Shown: positions 42,611-52,879, counted from the first letter of the stretch. The stretch: 64,000 bases of DNA from Clostridia bacterium (GCA_016887505.1 CP069393.1:682001-746000), one strand, 5' to 3'. The notes: generated by a model from the letters alone, not told the origin. Made by a program: numbers and translations.

Positions 42611-43288
42611 TTATGAAAGTGAATCTAGTTCAAAGTCGTTTTGTGAAATTGCTTCTCCTGGTTGTTTGATTATAAACTGTGTATTCCAATTCTTAGATAG
42701 TAACGCCAAAATTATATTTAAATCACCTTCAATAATATTCTCCGGCAATCCAATTAAATCATTTAGCTCATCTACCTTTTCCCGAACTTCTGCCATGGAA
42801 TAGCAGCCAGTTTCGATAACATCAATCGCCTTATAGCCTGAAAACATCTGTTGGAAAATATTACTCGTTTTTTCATAGCCATATTTATCTTTGATTCTTT
42901 GGATGCACAATATTCCAACTTGGTCCATGCATCTAGCCCAGCCTTTCGTCATGAAAAATGGATGGTCTCTCTCATTGATCTCCATCCTTACCTTTTCACT
43001 TCCCAATAGCAAAGAGATACAATCACTCACTTTCGGAACAATTAGCGTAGATTTTTTAGAAATCAGGTCTTTAATCCCGCCCCCACAATATCCATATCCC
43101 AACAAAATAAAATCGTATACTCCATCGTAATTTTCAATCAGAGACTGGATTCTATTTTGAAGTTTTTCTGGATTCTCATGTAAACCACCATCGACCCATT
43201 CTATATCTAAATCATGAATATTTCCCTCGGTAATCACGAATAATAATTCTTCTTTTAACGTTTCACAAGCAATCAATAGTGTTTTCAT
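42611..43288 (-). CDS. DUF1638 family protein
   Basis: 225 residues. Begins MKTLLIACETLKEEL, with YDFILLGYGYCGGGIKDL and KVSDCISLLLGS, the recognisable features of DUF1638. Relatives are often encoded with methylamine or corrinoid methyltransferase genes, but the biochemical role is unknown. Conserved cysteines (C8, C97 region CGGG, DC, GC) suggest metal or corrinoid handling; this is an inference. No methyltransferase or corrinoid gene is present in the window. AAGGGAG precedes the ATG. No clear terminator separates it from the neighbours. Confidence 0.78.
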   Translation of the reverse strand: MKTLLIACETLKEELLFVITEGNIHDLDIEWVDGGLHENPEKLQNRIQSLIENYDGVYDFILLGYGYCGGGIKDLISKKSTLIVPKVSDCISLLLGSEKVRMEINERDHPFFMTKGWARCMDQVGILCIQRIKDKYGYEKTSNIFQQMFSGYKAIDVIETGCYSMAEVREKVDELNDLIGLPENIIEGDLNIILALLSKNWNTQFIIKQPGEAISQNDFELDSLS

Positions 43289-43417
43289 GCAGAACTCCCT
43301 TCAGCACTAATCACTTCATTTCCCTACCACAATCATTTATTCCTTTAACTCTATTGGAGGGGATTTTTCGCGTCTTGATTGTAATTGGCCTAATATCATC
43401 TGTTAACGTATTTCTCT

Positions 43418-46400
43418 TTATCCAAAAAGACTCATCTGTTCGCTTTCAGGAAGTCCTTCGAGCATACCCATTTCTCGCATTTTATCTACTACCGTTGTGC
43501 TTATTCTTGTCCGCAACCGCAGATCTTCAATAGACATAATTTTATTGCTATCCCGCACTTCCACAATACTATTTGCGGCCTTCGTTCCAAGCCCCGGTAT
43601 CGTATTAAAAGGTGGAAGTAGTGCATTTTCTTCAACTATGAAATCACTAGCACTAGATCGATACAGGTCCATTGGCAACAGTTTTATACCTCTCGCATAC
43701 ATTTCAAGAGCAATTTCCAATATCGTCTCTACATTTTTCTCGCGAGCCGATAATCTCGGTAATGCATGCAATTTTTTCATCTCTTTTTTGATATTTCTGG
43801 GACCTTGTCGGATGATATCCAAATCAAATTCATCTGCTCTAACTGTGAAGTAGGTAGCGTAGAAAGCCTCTGGATAATTAATCTTATACCAAGCAATCCG
43901 GAAAGCCATCGTGACATAGGCTACTGCATGCGCCTTGGGGAACATATACTTGATTTTCTTGCAAGAATCTATATACCAAGCCGGAACCTCATGCTCTTTC
44001 ATATCCTGCTCGTATTCTGGTTTTAAGCCTTTCCCCTTTCTCACATCCTCCATGATCCGAAAGGCTACGATTGGCTCTAGTTTTTTATGCAACAAGTATG
44101 ACATAATGTCGTCCCTTGTTGATATGGCTTCAGACAGTTTAGCAGTCTTATTCACAATTAGATCTTGGGCATTATTCAACCAAACATCCGTTCCATGAGA
44201 AAATCCTGATATACGAACCAACTCAGAAAAAGCCTTCGGTCTTGTGTCCTGGAGCATCTGACGAACAAACTTTGTGCCAAACTCCGGAATACCTAGCGAG
44301 CCCACGTCAAGTGGTAAAATATTGCAATCTAAATCCAGTGCGTCGGCTGAGGAAAATAAGGATAGTGTAGCTGGATCATCTAGTGGAATGGATTTTGCAT
44401 TTGTTCCTGTTAAATCTTCCAACATTTTGATTGCCGTTGGATCATCGTGACCCAGCAAATCTAGTTTAACCAAGCTGGCATCGATGGAATGGTAGTCAAA
44501 ATGACTCGTCCTAATGTCTGAATTCGTATCTTCAGCGGGTCTTTGAAGCGGAGTAAAACAGTTTACGTCTTCCCCTTTGGGCAATACGATAATACCACCT
44601 GGATGTTGGCCTGTGGTTCTCTTAACACCTGTACAGCCACTCGCTAAAGCCGCTAGTTGCGCATTTCGAGCGTTAGTAACCCCATTTTCTTCTAAGAATT
44701 TCTTTACAAATCCAAATGCCGTTTTTTCAGCAACAGTTGCTATGGTTCCAGCTTTAAAAACATTGTCTTTGCCAAATAGAACCTCGGTATATTTATGAAT
44801 CGTTGTCTGATAATCTCCGGAAAAGTTAAGGTCAATATCCGGAATTTTATCTCCATTAAATCCAAGAAATGTCTCAAATGGAATTTCATGGCCATCCTTG
44901 ATCATTTTAGTACCACATTTTTCACAAACTCGGTCTGGTAAATCGGCACCACAGCCGACCGAACCATCTGTAATAAATATATTGTTATGGCAGCTGGGAC
45001 AGCTATAGTGAGGAGCCAAGGGATTCACTTCCGTGATTCCTAACAAGGTGGCCACAAACGATGACCCTACTGATCCTCTTGAACCCACTAAGTATCCATC
45101 CTGATTGGATTTTTTCACCAGTTTTTCAGCAATCAGATAAAGAACTGAGAATCCATTTTCAATAATTGAACCTAGTTCTCTTTCCATACGCTCTTCTACA
45201 ATTTGAGGCAAAGGCTCTCCATAGAGTTCAATCGCTCTTGCCGCACAAGTAGTTCTAATTTCTTGCTCTGCTCCCTCAATCTTAGGTGGATGCAGTTTTG
45301 TCTGAACTGGATTCATATCTTTTTCAATGCTTTGACAAATCTTTATAGGATTATCGATAACAATCTCTCTCGCCTTTTCCTCATCAAGGTAAGAAAATTC
45401 CTGCAACATTTCTTCTGTTGTACGGTAATACAGCGGTGGCTGTGTTGTATCCTTATATCCCTGCCCTGTTTGAATAATCTTACGATATATTTCATCCTCT
45501 GGATCTAAAAAATGAACGTCGCCAGTAGCAACAACAGGTATATCTAATTTCTCACCGAGTTCAACAATCTGTCGATTCAAATTTTCCAATTCTTGGCGTG
45601 ATGAAACCATGTTTTCCCGTAGCATAAACTCATTGTTACCAATGGGTTGGATTTCGAGATAATCATAGTACCTTGCTATGTTTTCGATGGTCTCTGTATC
45701 CTCGCCCCGATACAAGGCCTGGAAAAGTTCTCCTGCCTCACATGCGCTCCCAATGATCAGTCCTTCCCTCGATGCGTCCAGTTCACTTCGTACTACCCTG
45801 GGTTTTCGATAGAAATGATTCAGATTGGAAGAAGTTACCAATTTATATAAGTTGGGAAAGCCCTTGGGATTCTTAACTAGAATAATCATATGATACGGTC
45901 TAGCTTTGGGATCCTTCCCTTCTCGGTCATCAATATAATAGGCTTCCATACCATAAACTACATTGACATCGAGTCCTTCTTTTTTAACAATAGTATGTGC
46001 CGCAGGAAATGCTTGCACCCCACCATGATCTGTGACGGCCATATAGGGATGTTTCCAATCGTGCGCTCTTTTCAGGGCCATCTTAAGATCGGTCATTCCA
46101 TCTAAAGCACTCATGGTAGTATGCAGATGTAGCTCAACTCTTTTCTGCTCAGAATCATCCGTTCTCGTTTTATGTTCCGCTCGGTTAATATCCTTGAGCA
46201 TCATGGTGAGTTCTTGGCTGTATCGGTCAGTCTGAACCGATCCACGTACCTTCACAAACTGATTGTTGCTCATATTCACATTAAATGATTCATTTTCTTG
46301 CGTAAAATATTTAACTGTTATGCCACTTTTCTTATCGACTAAATCAAAAGTAACGAGCGTTCTTCCACTTCTCAGTTCTCTAATCTCGAGGTTAATTACC

Positions 46401-47083
46401 TTACCTTGTAACGTTGCACTTCTTTCTTCTTCTTTGATGGAGAAAATTGGCTGAGGTGCCTCCTTGATTTGTCTTCCCAGTAGCACAGCACCATTGCTTG
46501 AAGATTCTTTCTTCGAATCCATATTTTGATTAGATTCATGTATGGTGAGTAAACGATCTTTTTCAAGCACCTCTAGACTCTTGCTAAAATCCTTATCTTC
46601 ATCTAGATGAAAAACGACATCTTTTAGCCAAGGCATCATGATATGTATCATCTCATAGATTGAACGCTTATGTTTTTCTTTTTTAAAGTAGTCAACAGCC
46701 AGTACAACATTAAGGCCTAAATCGAGCATATCATCTTTTATCTCAATAGTAGATATACATCCTTTAAGCAAAAAGGCCTTTTGCCCCATTTCCTCTCGTA
46801 AAACTTCTAGAAAACGGTCTCTTGTCGCCTCACACCAATTTTCTCTTTCTATGCTTGGCCACATACATACAGTATCCAACTTCAGTAATTCTTCCATGCC
46901 TGTAGCCAACTTAAGTAACATTTCATGCGGTATCGTACTCACGCCATTCATAAGCAAGAGCATCTTTTTTTTCTTTTCATACAGGTATACTTTAGAGAAC
47001 TGTAATTGATCTATCTTATCCAAATACATTTTGGGTAGACTTGCTTGTTCAGCTGCTTTTTGCAACAGTTTTCTCGTATCCAT
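43418..47083 (-). CDS. polC: DNA polymerase III PolC-type alpha subunit lacking the embedded exonuclease domain
   Basis: 1221 residues; typical PolC is about 1430. N-terminal region (1-215), OB fold (about 220-305), PHP domain (about 314-530), polymerase core. PHP metal ligands look complete: H319, H321, D352, H353, E380, H398, C448, D522, H524. Between GMEAYYIDD and YHMIILVKN, where other PolCs carry the ~190-residue DEDD exonuclease, there are only about ten residues. Zinc knuckle C695/C698/C720/C723; polymerase aspartates D749, D751 and D875. ATG 47083 has AGAGGAG 4-6 nt upstream. It follows proS by 18 nt. Essential leading-strand polymerase. Confidence 0.95.
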   Translation of the reverse strand: MDTRKLLQKAAEQASLPKMYLDKIDQLQFSKVYLYEKKKKMLLLMNGVSTIPHEMLLKLATGMEELLKLDTVCMWPSIERENWCEATRDRFLEVLREEMGQKAFLLKGCISTIEIKDDMLDLGLNVVLAVDYFKKEKHKRSIYEMIHIMMPWLKDVVFHLDEDKDFSKSLEVLEKDRLLTIHESNQNMDSKKESSSNGAVLLGRQIKEAPQPIFSIKEEERSATLQGKVINLEIRELRSGRTLVTFDLVDKKSGITVKYFTQENESFNVNMSNNQFVKVRGSVQTDRYSQELTMMLKDINRAEHKTRTDDSEQKRVELHLHTTMSALDGMTDLKMALKRAHDWKHPYMAVTDHGGVQAFPAAHTIVKKEGLDVNVVYGMEAYYIDDREGKDPKARPYHMIILVKNPKGFPNLYKLVTSSNLNHFYRKPRVVRSELDASREGLIIGSACEAGELFQALYRGEDTETIENIARYYDYLEIQPIGNNEFMLRENMVSSRQELENLNRQIVELGEKLDIPVVATGDVHFLDPEDEIYRKIIQTGQGYKDTTQPPLYYRTTEEMLQEFSYLDEEKAREIVIDNPIKICQSIEKDMNPVQTKLHPPKIEGAEQEIRTTCAARAIELYGEPLPQIVEERMERELGSIIENGFSVLYLIAEKLVKKSNQDGYLVGSRGSVGSSFVATLLGITEVNPLAPHYSCPSCHNNIFITDGSVGCGADLPDRVCEKCGTKMIKDGHEIPFETFLGFNGDKIPDIDLNFSGDYQTTIHKYTEVLFGKDNVFKAGTIATVAEKTAFGFVKKFLEENGVTNARNAQLAALASGCTGVKRTTGQHPGGIIVLPKGEDVNCFTPLQRPAEDTNSDIRTSHFDYHSIDASLVKLDLLGHDDPTAIKMLEDLTGTNAKSIPLDDPATLSLFSSADALDLDCNILPLDVGSLGIPEFGTKFVRQMLQDTRPKAFSELVRISGFSHGTDVWLNNAQDLIVNKTAKLSEAISTRDDIMSYLLHKKLEPIVAFRIMEDVRKGKGLKPEYEQDMKEHEVPAWYIDSCKKIKYMFPKAHAVAYVTMAFRIAWYKINYPEAFYATYFTVRADEFDLDIIRQGPRNIKKEMKKLHALPRLSAREKNVETILEIALEMYARGIKLLPMDLYRSSASDFIVEENALLPPFNTIPGLGTKAANSIVEVRDSNKIMSIEDLRLRTRISTTVVDKMREMGMLEGLPESEQMSLFG

Positions 47084-47101
47084 TTTTCTCCTCTGGGACA
47101 A

Positions 47102-48817
47102 TTATGCCAATGTATTAAGTATTTGACTCGCTTTCTTTGCAGCATCTTCTACAGGAACATCGATTTTTTCCCCTGTGCTACGAATGAAAATCTCGACTTT
47201 ACCTTCATCTATTTTTTTGCCGGCAGTTATTCGTATTGGATAACCGATTAGCTCACTATTGGCGAATTTAACTCCAGTACGTTCCTTGGAATCGTCCAAT
47301 AAAACATCTACTCCCATCCCGAGGAGTTCGTCATATATTTGATTTGCTGCGTCTACTTGTTCTTGCTTTTTATGTACAGCGGGGATAACAATAACCTCGA
47401 ATGGTGCAATTGCTTTGGGCCATATGATTCCGGATTCATCATTGTTTTGTTCCACACTTGCTTGCATAGTACGACCGATTCCAATCCCGTAGCAGCCCAT
47501 AACCATGGGTTGTGATTTTCCATTTTCATCCAAATAGGTTGCGCCCATCGATTCGGAATATTTGGTTCCCAGCTTGAATACCTGACCTACTTCCGTACCA
47601 CGAGCAGCAATTAGCTCTGCTTGACATTTAGGACATGGGTCACCTTTTTTTACTTCCTTGATATCCACCACGCGTTCACACGTAAAGTCGCGACCATAGT
47701 TTACATTCTTTATGTGGTAATCCTTCTCGTTGGCTCCACAAACTAAATTTTTAAGTCTAGTAATTTCTTCATCCACCAAGACAGTTACATTATTCAAGCC
47801 GACTGGTCCAATAAATCCAGGTTGTATTCCCAATTGTTCAATGATTTCTTCATTCGTATCCATGTCTACTGCCAAGGCACCCAGGGCGTTTTGAATTTTA
47901 ATTTCATTAGCCTCCCTGTCTCCTCTAACAAAAGCCACAACATATTCTTCCTTGTCATCAAAAACTGCACGATAAAGAAGTGCTTTTATTGATTTGGCTG
48001 GTTCAGCATCCAAAAATTCACATACTTCTGCAATGGTTTTTTGATTCGGCGTTAAGACTTTCTCCATTGCCTTTTCTTCTTCAGGATCCAGATAGCTCAT
48101 ATCCATCAGTGCTTTTTCTGTATTCGCAGAATAATCACATTCTGGGCAATAAACGATACCTGCTTCTCCACTTTCGGCCATAACCATAAATTCATGGGTA
48201 TTGCTACCACCAATTGCTCCAGAGTCCGCTTCTACAGCCCGATAGGATAAACCACAACGATCGAAAATAGCACTATAGCCCTCGTACATTGCTTTATAGG
48301 TTTTATCTAATCCAGCCTCATCCTTGTCGAATGAATACCCATCTTTCATCAGAAACTCACGACTTCGAATCAGACCAAATCTAGGTCTTCTTTCATCCCT
48401 GTACTTATTTTGAATCTGGTAAATATTCAAAGGAAGTTGTTTATAGGAACTAACGAAGCTTCTTACCAAATCAGTAATCACTTCTTCGTGTGTCGGTCCT
48501 AAGCAATAGTCATTATCGTGCCGGTCTTTAAATCGTATTAGTTCTTTTCCATATACTTCCCAACGTCCACTTTCAATCCAAAGTTCTGCTGGTTGAATAA
48601 TGGGAAGCATCACTTCTTGGCAATCTCTTTTATTCATTTCTTCTCTGACAATATTGGAAATTTTATTCATTACTTTCCAACCAAGAGGCAGGTAGCTATA
48701 TACACCTTGAGATAATTTCTTAATCATGCCTGCACGCACCAACAACTGATGACTTCTCACCTCAGCATCAGCCGGTGTTTCCTTTAACGTAGGTATCAAT
48801 AGATTTGATGTCTTCAT
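47102..48817 (-). CDS. proS: Proline–tRNA ligase (bacterial type)
   Basis: 571 residues. N-terminal catalytic motifs (GVYSYLPLGWKVMNKI, RFGLIRSREFLMKDGYSFD), the editing INS/YbaK domain at about 235-375, motif 3 CYGIGIGRTMQASVEQ and an anticodon-binding domain at the C-terminus. The editing domain removes alanine from tRNA-Pro. GGAG lies 7 nt before the ATG within the end of ispG. Upstream of polC, as in Bacillus. Confidence 0.96.
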   Translation of the reverse strand: MKTSNLLIPTLKETPADAEVRSHQLLVRAGMIKKLSQGVYSYLPLGWKVMNKISNIVREEMNKRDCQEVMLPIIQPAELWIESGRWEVYGKELIRFKDRHDNDYCLGPTHEEVITDLVRSFVSSYKQLPLNIYQIQNKYRDERRPRFGLIRSREFLMKDGYSFDKDEAGLDKTYKAMYEGYSAIFDRCGLSYRAVEADSGAIGGSNTHEFMVMAESGEAGIVYCPECDYSANTEKALMDMSYLDPEEEKAMEKVLTPNQKTIAEVCEFLDAEPAKSIKALLYRAVFDDKEEYVVAFVRGDREANEIKIQNALGALAVDMDTNEEIIEQLGIQPGFIGPVGLNNVTVLVDEEITRLKNLVCGANEKDYHIKNVNYGRDFTCERVVDIKEVKKGDPCPKCQAELIAARGTEVGQVFKLGTKYSESMGATYLDENGKSQPMVMGCYGIGIGRTMQASVEQNNDESGIIWPKAIAPFEVIVIPAVHKKQEQVDAANQIYDELLGMGVDVLLDDSKERTGVKFANSELIGYPIRITAGKKIDEGKVEIFIRSTGEKIDVPVEDAAKKASQILNTLA

Positions 48818-48821
48818 TTTC

Positions 48822-49892
48822 TTACTCCATTTCCTTCAGTAATATTTCCAATTCCTTTTTGAACGCTGGAATTAATTCCTCCTGGCGCACTTTCCGGATA
48901 ATCTTTCCTTTGCGAAATATGAGGCCTAGATTCTTGCCTCCAGCTATCCCAAGATCTGCTTCTCGAGCTTCTCCGGGTCCATTGACAGCACAACCCATAA
49001 CAGCCACCTTAATGGGGATGTCAATTTCATGTAAGATAGATTGAACTTTTTCAGCCAAACCAATTAGATCCACTTCTGTTCTTCCACAAGTAGGGCAAGA
49101 AACCAAGGTGGGACCAAAACAACGTAGATTTAAGGCTGAAAGAATATCTCTAGCTGCTTTCACCTCATCTACTGGATTTCCTGTAATAGATACTCGAATG
49201 GTATCGCCTATTCCTTCTGCTAGTAAAGTGCCAATCCCAATCGATGATTTAACCAAGGATTGTTCTTTCAATCCAGCTTCGGTTACTCCAATATGCAACG
49301 GGTAATGGCATCTGTTGGCAAGAAGCCTGTTGGCTTCAATCATAGTCGAAACATCGGAACTCTTTATGGATAATTTAATATCAGTAAAGTTCATATCCTC
49401 TAGGATTCGCATATGGTTTAAGGCACTTTCTACCATGGCTTCCGTTGTTGGACCGTGATAACGTTCCAACAGTTCTTTTTCTACAGAACCACTATTTACG
49501 CCTATCCGGATGGGGACTTTTAAGTCTTTTGCCATGTCAACAACTTGCCTAATTTTATCTTTCGACCCAATATTTCCTGGATTGATACGTAAACCTTGTA
49601 CGCCCGCTTCCATAGAGGCTAGAGCCAGCTTATGGTCAAAGTGAATATCCGCTATTAGCGGGAGGCTGGACTTCCCAATAATTGTTTTTAGTGCATGGGC
49701 TGCTTCCAAATCTACAACGGCTAAACGAACTATTTCACACCCTGCTTTTGCAAGCTCTGAAATCTGCTTTACGCTAGCCACAGTATCACGAGTGTCCGTC
49801 GTAATCATGGACTGGATGCTTACCGGTTCATCTCCACCTATACCGATGTTGCCAACATGAATTTTTTTGGTTTTTCTTCTCGTATACAGCAT
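48822..49892 (-). CDS. ispG: 4-hydroxy-3-methylbut-2-en-1-yl diphosphate synthase
   Basis: 356 residues, MEP-pathway enzyme before IspH. TIM-barrel N-terminal part (VQSMITTDTRDTVASVKQI, IADIHFDHKLAL, RINPGNIG) and a C-terminal cluster domain with CPTC and GCAVNGPGEAREADLGIAGG holding the three [4Fe-4S] cysteines. It starts 2 nt after rseP and is in the same operon as dxr, so two MEP enzymes are co-expressed. Confidence 0.96.
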   Translation of the reverse strand: MLYTRRKTKKIHVGNIGIGGDEPVSIQSMITTDTRDTVASVKQISELAKAGCEIVRLAVVDLEAAHALKTIIGKSSLPLIADIHFDHKLALASMEAGVQGLRINPGNIGSKDKIRQVVDMAKDLKVPIRIGVNSGSVEKELLERYHGPTTEAMVESALNHMRILEDMNFTDIKLSIKSSDVSTMIEANRLLANRCHYPLHIGVTEAGLKEQSLVKSSIGIGTLLAEGIGDTIRVSITGNPVDEVKAARDILSALNLRCFGPTLVSCPTCGRTEVDLIGLAEKVQSILHEIDIPIKVAVMGCAVNGPGEAREADLGIAGGKNLGLIFRKGKIIRKVRQEELIPAFKKELEILLKEME

Positions 49893-49894
49893 AA

Positions 49895-50908
49895 TCAGTT
49901 ACCAAATAGCTTCAGTACGTCATTGTAGGTTGCAAAGACCATGATTGCAATAATCAGAAAGAAGCCAACCATATTGATAAGTGCTTCCTTTTCAACCGGT
50001 AATCTCTTACCCCTGATTTTTTCTATCAAGACTAGAATCAGCTTTCCTCCATCTAAGCCTGGAATAGGCAACATATTAATAATTGCCAAATTTAGACTAA
50101 GGATTGCAGTAAAATACATCAAAGACAATAGTCCTGCATCGGATGCATCTTTCACCATGGTTGCAATTCCCACTGGTCCGCTAAGTTCAGCAGGCATCGC
50201 TCCGGTTACCATCATGAAGAGTGCTTGTACCATCAGTACTATAAACGTATAAGACTCTACAATACCACGATAGATGGCTTGGAATGGATTGAGTTTAACA
50301 ATTGGTCTTCCAATACCAATCATGAGTCGCCCCGTTTCTAGATCCTCATACGGTGTCAATTGCGTTTCAATATTTTCACCATCTCGTTCCAAAATTAAGT
50401 CAATTTCTACCGGTTCCACACTAGTAATAATTTCACTTATTTCATCCCAAGATTCAACGTTTTCTCCGTTAATAGAAAGAATTCGATCATCCTCTAGGAG
50501 ACCTGCTTCTTCAGCTGGAGAATCCATGCTAATTGAACCAATGATTGGCTCATCAGAAAGCACGCCCATACCCATAAAAATAATCATAAAAATGACGATA
50601 GCCAGAACAATGTTCATGGCACTGCCAGCTACCAACACTTTGGCTTTGGCACCAGGTTTAGCATTTAAGTATCCATTTTCTATGTTTTGTTCCTCAGAAG
50701 TTTCTCCTGCCAAATTCACGTAAGCAAATATCGGAATGATTCTTAGGGAAAACATGGTATGCTCACCTTGTTTTTGCATTATTTTGGGTCCAATACCCAA
50801 AGAGAGTTCCTTCACTGGTATTCCTTGCATTCTAGCAACAAAGAAGTGTCCTAGCTCGTGAACTGTGGCAATTATTCCAATAACGATAAAGGTTAATAGA
50901 AAAGTCAT
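49895..50908 (-). CDS. rseP: RIP zinc metalloprotease RseP/RasP
   Basis: 337 residues, site-2 protease with four membrane segments. Zinc motif VHELGHFF in the first segment and NMLPIPGLDGG in the third; one PDZ domain in between (EEAGLLEDDRILSINGENV). RasP cleaves anti-sigma factors and signal peptide remnants within the membrane. It overlaps dxr by 4 nt (ATGA). Confidence 0.95.
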   Translation of the reverse strand: MTFLLTFIVIGIIATVHELGHFFVARMQGIPVKELSLGIGPKIMQKQGEHTMFSLRIIPIFAYVNLAGETSEEQNIENGYLNAKPGAKAKVLVAGSAMNIVLAIVIFMIIFMGMGVLSDEPIIGSISMDSPAEEAGLLEDDRILSINGENVESWDEISEIITSVEPVEIDLILERDGENIETQLTPYEDLETGRLMIGIGRPIVKLNPFQAIYRGIVESYTFIVLMVQALFMMVTGAMPAELSGPVGIATMVKDASDAGLLSLMYFTAILSLNLAIINMLPIPGLDGGKLILVLIEKIRGKRLPVEKEALINMVGFFLIIAIMVFATYNDVLKLFGN

Positions 50909-52062
50909 TTCAATTTCCTTTCATGCCATCCATATAGGTAATCTCTAATTTCTCGATCCATTTCAAATATATGGTCAATCGATTCAATGTTCTGATGCAT
51001 AAAGCGTTCCATCGCTTTTTCAATAAAGGATGGAATTTCAACAAATGATATCCGCTCATTCAAAAACAGATCCACACCGACCTCATTTCCCGCATTATAG
51101 CAAAGTCCACCACACCCCTTATTCTTATCGGTCTGATAGGCTAAACGCAGCGCTGGAAAATCTTTAATCCTAGGCTCTTCAAAACTTAATGATCCAATTT
51201 TAGCGAGATCCAATCTTTCAAAGTCACTAGGCAAACTCCTAGGACTACTCAAAGCATATTGGATGGGTAATCTCATATCTGGTAAGCCCATCTGCGCCAA
51301 CACGGAGCCGTCTATGAACTGAGCCATGGAATGTACAATGCTCTGGCGATGTACCAAGACATCTATGGCCTTATATTCTAGAGAGAAAAGATGTGATGCC
51401 TCTATCATCTCAAGACCTTTATTGGCCAAAGTTGAAGAATCTATGGTAATTTTTTTGCCCATACTCCAATTGGGATGGTGAAGGGCTTTTTCCAGTGTAA
51501 TATTCTTAAATTCTTCTCGTGGTAAATCACGGAAAGCCCCCCCGCTAGCAGTAAGAATTATTTTTTCTACCTGGCGTTGGGTATTCTCAATACATTGAAA
51601 TATTGCTGAATGTTCGCTGTCCACGGGTTTTAAAATACACTGATTTTTTTTAACAAAATCCATGATTAATGTGCCAGCCGTTACCAAAGATTCCTTATTT
51701 GCTAATGCAATCTTCTTTCCAGCTACCAAGGAAGCCCAAACAGACGATAGACCCGCAAAGCCACCAATGGCAGCGACTACAGTATCAACCGAATCTGATC
51801 CCAAAGCCTGATTTAGTTCCTCTTTGGAATTCAAGATAGTCGCATTTTTGTCTTCCAGCACTTCCTTTAATTCTTCTTTTTTAATAACATTGTCCAAGTA
51901 TACAAATTGAGGTTTAAATTCCTCAATTTGATTTAATAAACTAGTAAGGTTGGAACCAGCAGCCAATAAAGACACTTCAAATGAATCCGGATGTGCTCGA
52001 AGCACATCCAGAGTTTGCGTTCCAATCGAACCAGTTGATCCCAATACAGCGATTTTTTCCAT
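50905..52062 (-). CDS. dxr: 1-deoxy-D-xylulose 5-phosphate reductoisomerase
   Basis: 385 residues. NADPH-binding VLGSTGSIGTQTLDVL at the N-terminus, and the substrate/metal region VDSEHSAIFQC and TASGGAFRD, HPNWSMGKKITIDSSTLANKGLE. It converts DXP to MEP, the committed step of the pathway that ispG and ispH complete. Overlaps rseP; follows cdsA by 13 nt. Confidence 0.96.
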   Translation of the reverse strand: MEKIAVLGSTGSIGTQTLDVLRAHPDSFEVSLLAAGSNLTSLLNQIEEFKPQFVYLDNVIKKEELKEVLEDKNATILNSKEELNQALGSDSVDTVVAAIGGFAGLSSVWASLVAGKKIALANKESLVTAGTLIMDFVKKNQCILKPVDSEHSAIFQCIENTQRQVEKIILTASGGAFRDLPREEFKNITLEKALHHPNWSMGKKITIDSSTLANKGLEMIEASHLFSLEYKAIDVLVHRQSIVHSMAQFIDGSVLAQMGLPDMRLPIQYALSSPRSLPSDFERLDLAKIGSLSFEEPRIKDFPALRLAYQTDKNKGCGGLCYNAGNEVGVDLFLNERISFVEIPSFIEKAMERFMHQNIESIDHIFEMDREIRDYLYGWHERKLK

Positions 52063-52075
52063 TTTTCCATCCGTT

Positions 52076-52879
52076 CTATAATACGTGTGTAATTAAATAA
52101 TAAGCAAGTGGTACAACAAATAGTGTACTGTCAAATCGATCTAATATCCCGCCATGTCCAGGCAATAGTTTACCGGAGTCCTTAACCCCAGCAGTCCTTT
52201 TTAGAGCAGATTCGAAGAGATCGCCAAATATACCGGCAATCGATACCGTTGCCCCCAATAAGATTCCTCCCCACACACTTAGAAATGGTGCAAAGATTCC
52301 AGCAATTATCCCAGCCACTACGGTAAATGTGACGGCTCCAATTGCTCCTTCTACACTTTTTTTAGGACTAAGTGATTCAGCCAGTCTTCTGCGCCCAAAC
52401 CGGGTACCTAAGAAATAGGCCGCACTGTCTCCTATCCAAATCATCGCCATAACGAAAAAGGTCCAAAAAAATCCATTTTCCAGTTGGCGGAGATCAAAAA
52501 AGAAAGAAAACAGTAAAAAAATATAAAATACACCAAAAAATCCCATCGTGAGGTCATCAAACTTCATCTTGGGATAACGAATTATCATTTCAAAGCACAT
52601 CAGCACAAATAAAGGAACTAGCAACAAGCCCCAGGATAAGTCCCATCCTAAGGATTTGTACAACATAATCGCAAAACCGGCTAGGGCACCCAATTCAAAG
52701 GGTACGTTTTTATCCATTTTTCTAGTGATTTGCACATACTCTGCATAAGCTAAGAAGGATATGGCTGTGATAATAATCGAAAAAAATATTCCTCCATAAT
52801 AGAAGGCACCGAGCAGCAATATTATCCCAAGAGCCGCTGTTACCGTCCTATAAGCTAGGTTCTTTTTGTCCAACGCCAT
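52076..52879 (-). CDS. cdsA: Phosphatidate cytidylyltransferase
   Basis: About 267 residues, about eight membrane segments, with the signature around LSPKKSVEGAIGA, GDLFESALKRTAGVKDSGKLLPGHGGILDRFDS (read in two parts). It makes CDP-diacylglycerol for phospholipid synthesis. ATG at 52879 is used; GGAGG from the uppS end lies 9 nt upstream, and the TTG two codons earlier is too close to it. Confidence 0.94.
   Translation of the reverse strand: MALDKKNLAYRTVTAALGIILLLGAFYYGGIFFSIIITAISFLAYAEYVQITRKMDKNVPFELGALAGFAIMLYKSLGWDLSWGLLLVPLFVLMCFEMIIRYPKMKFDDLTMGFFGVFYIFLLFSFFFDLRQLENGFFWTFFVMAMIWIGDSAAYFLGTRFGRRRLAESLSPKKSVEGAIGAVTFTVVAGIIAGIFAPFLSVWGGILLGATVSIAGIFGDLFESALKRTAGVKDSGKLLPGHGGILDRFDSTLFVVPLAYYLITHVL

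Noticed and set aside
43497-44198. Plus-strand open frames within polC, considered as a possible displaced exonuclease
   Set aside because: They are antisense shadows and contain no DxE or other DEDD exonuclease motifs.
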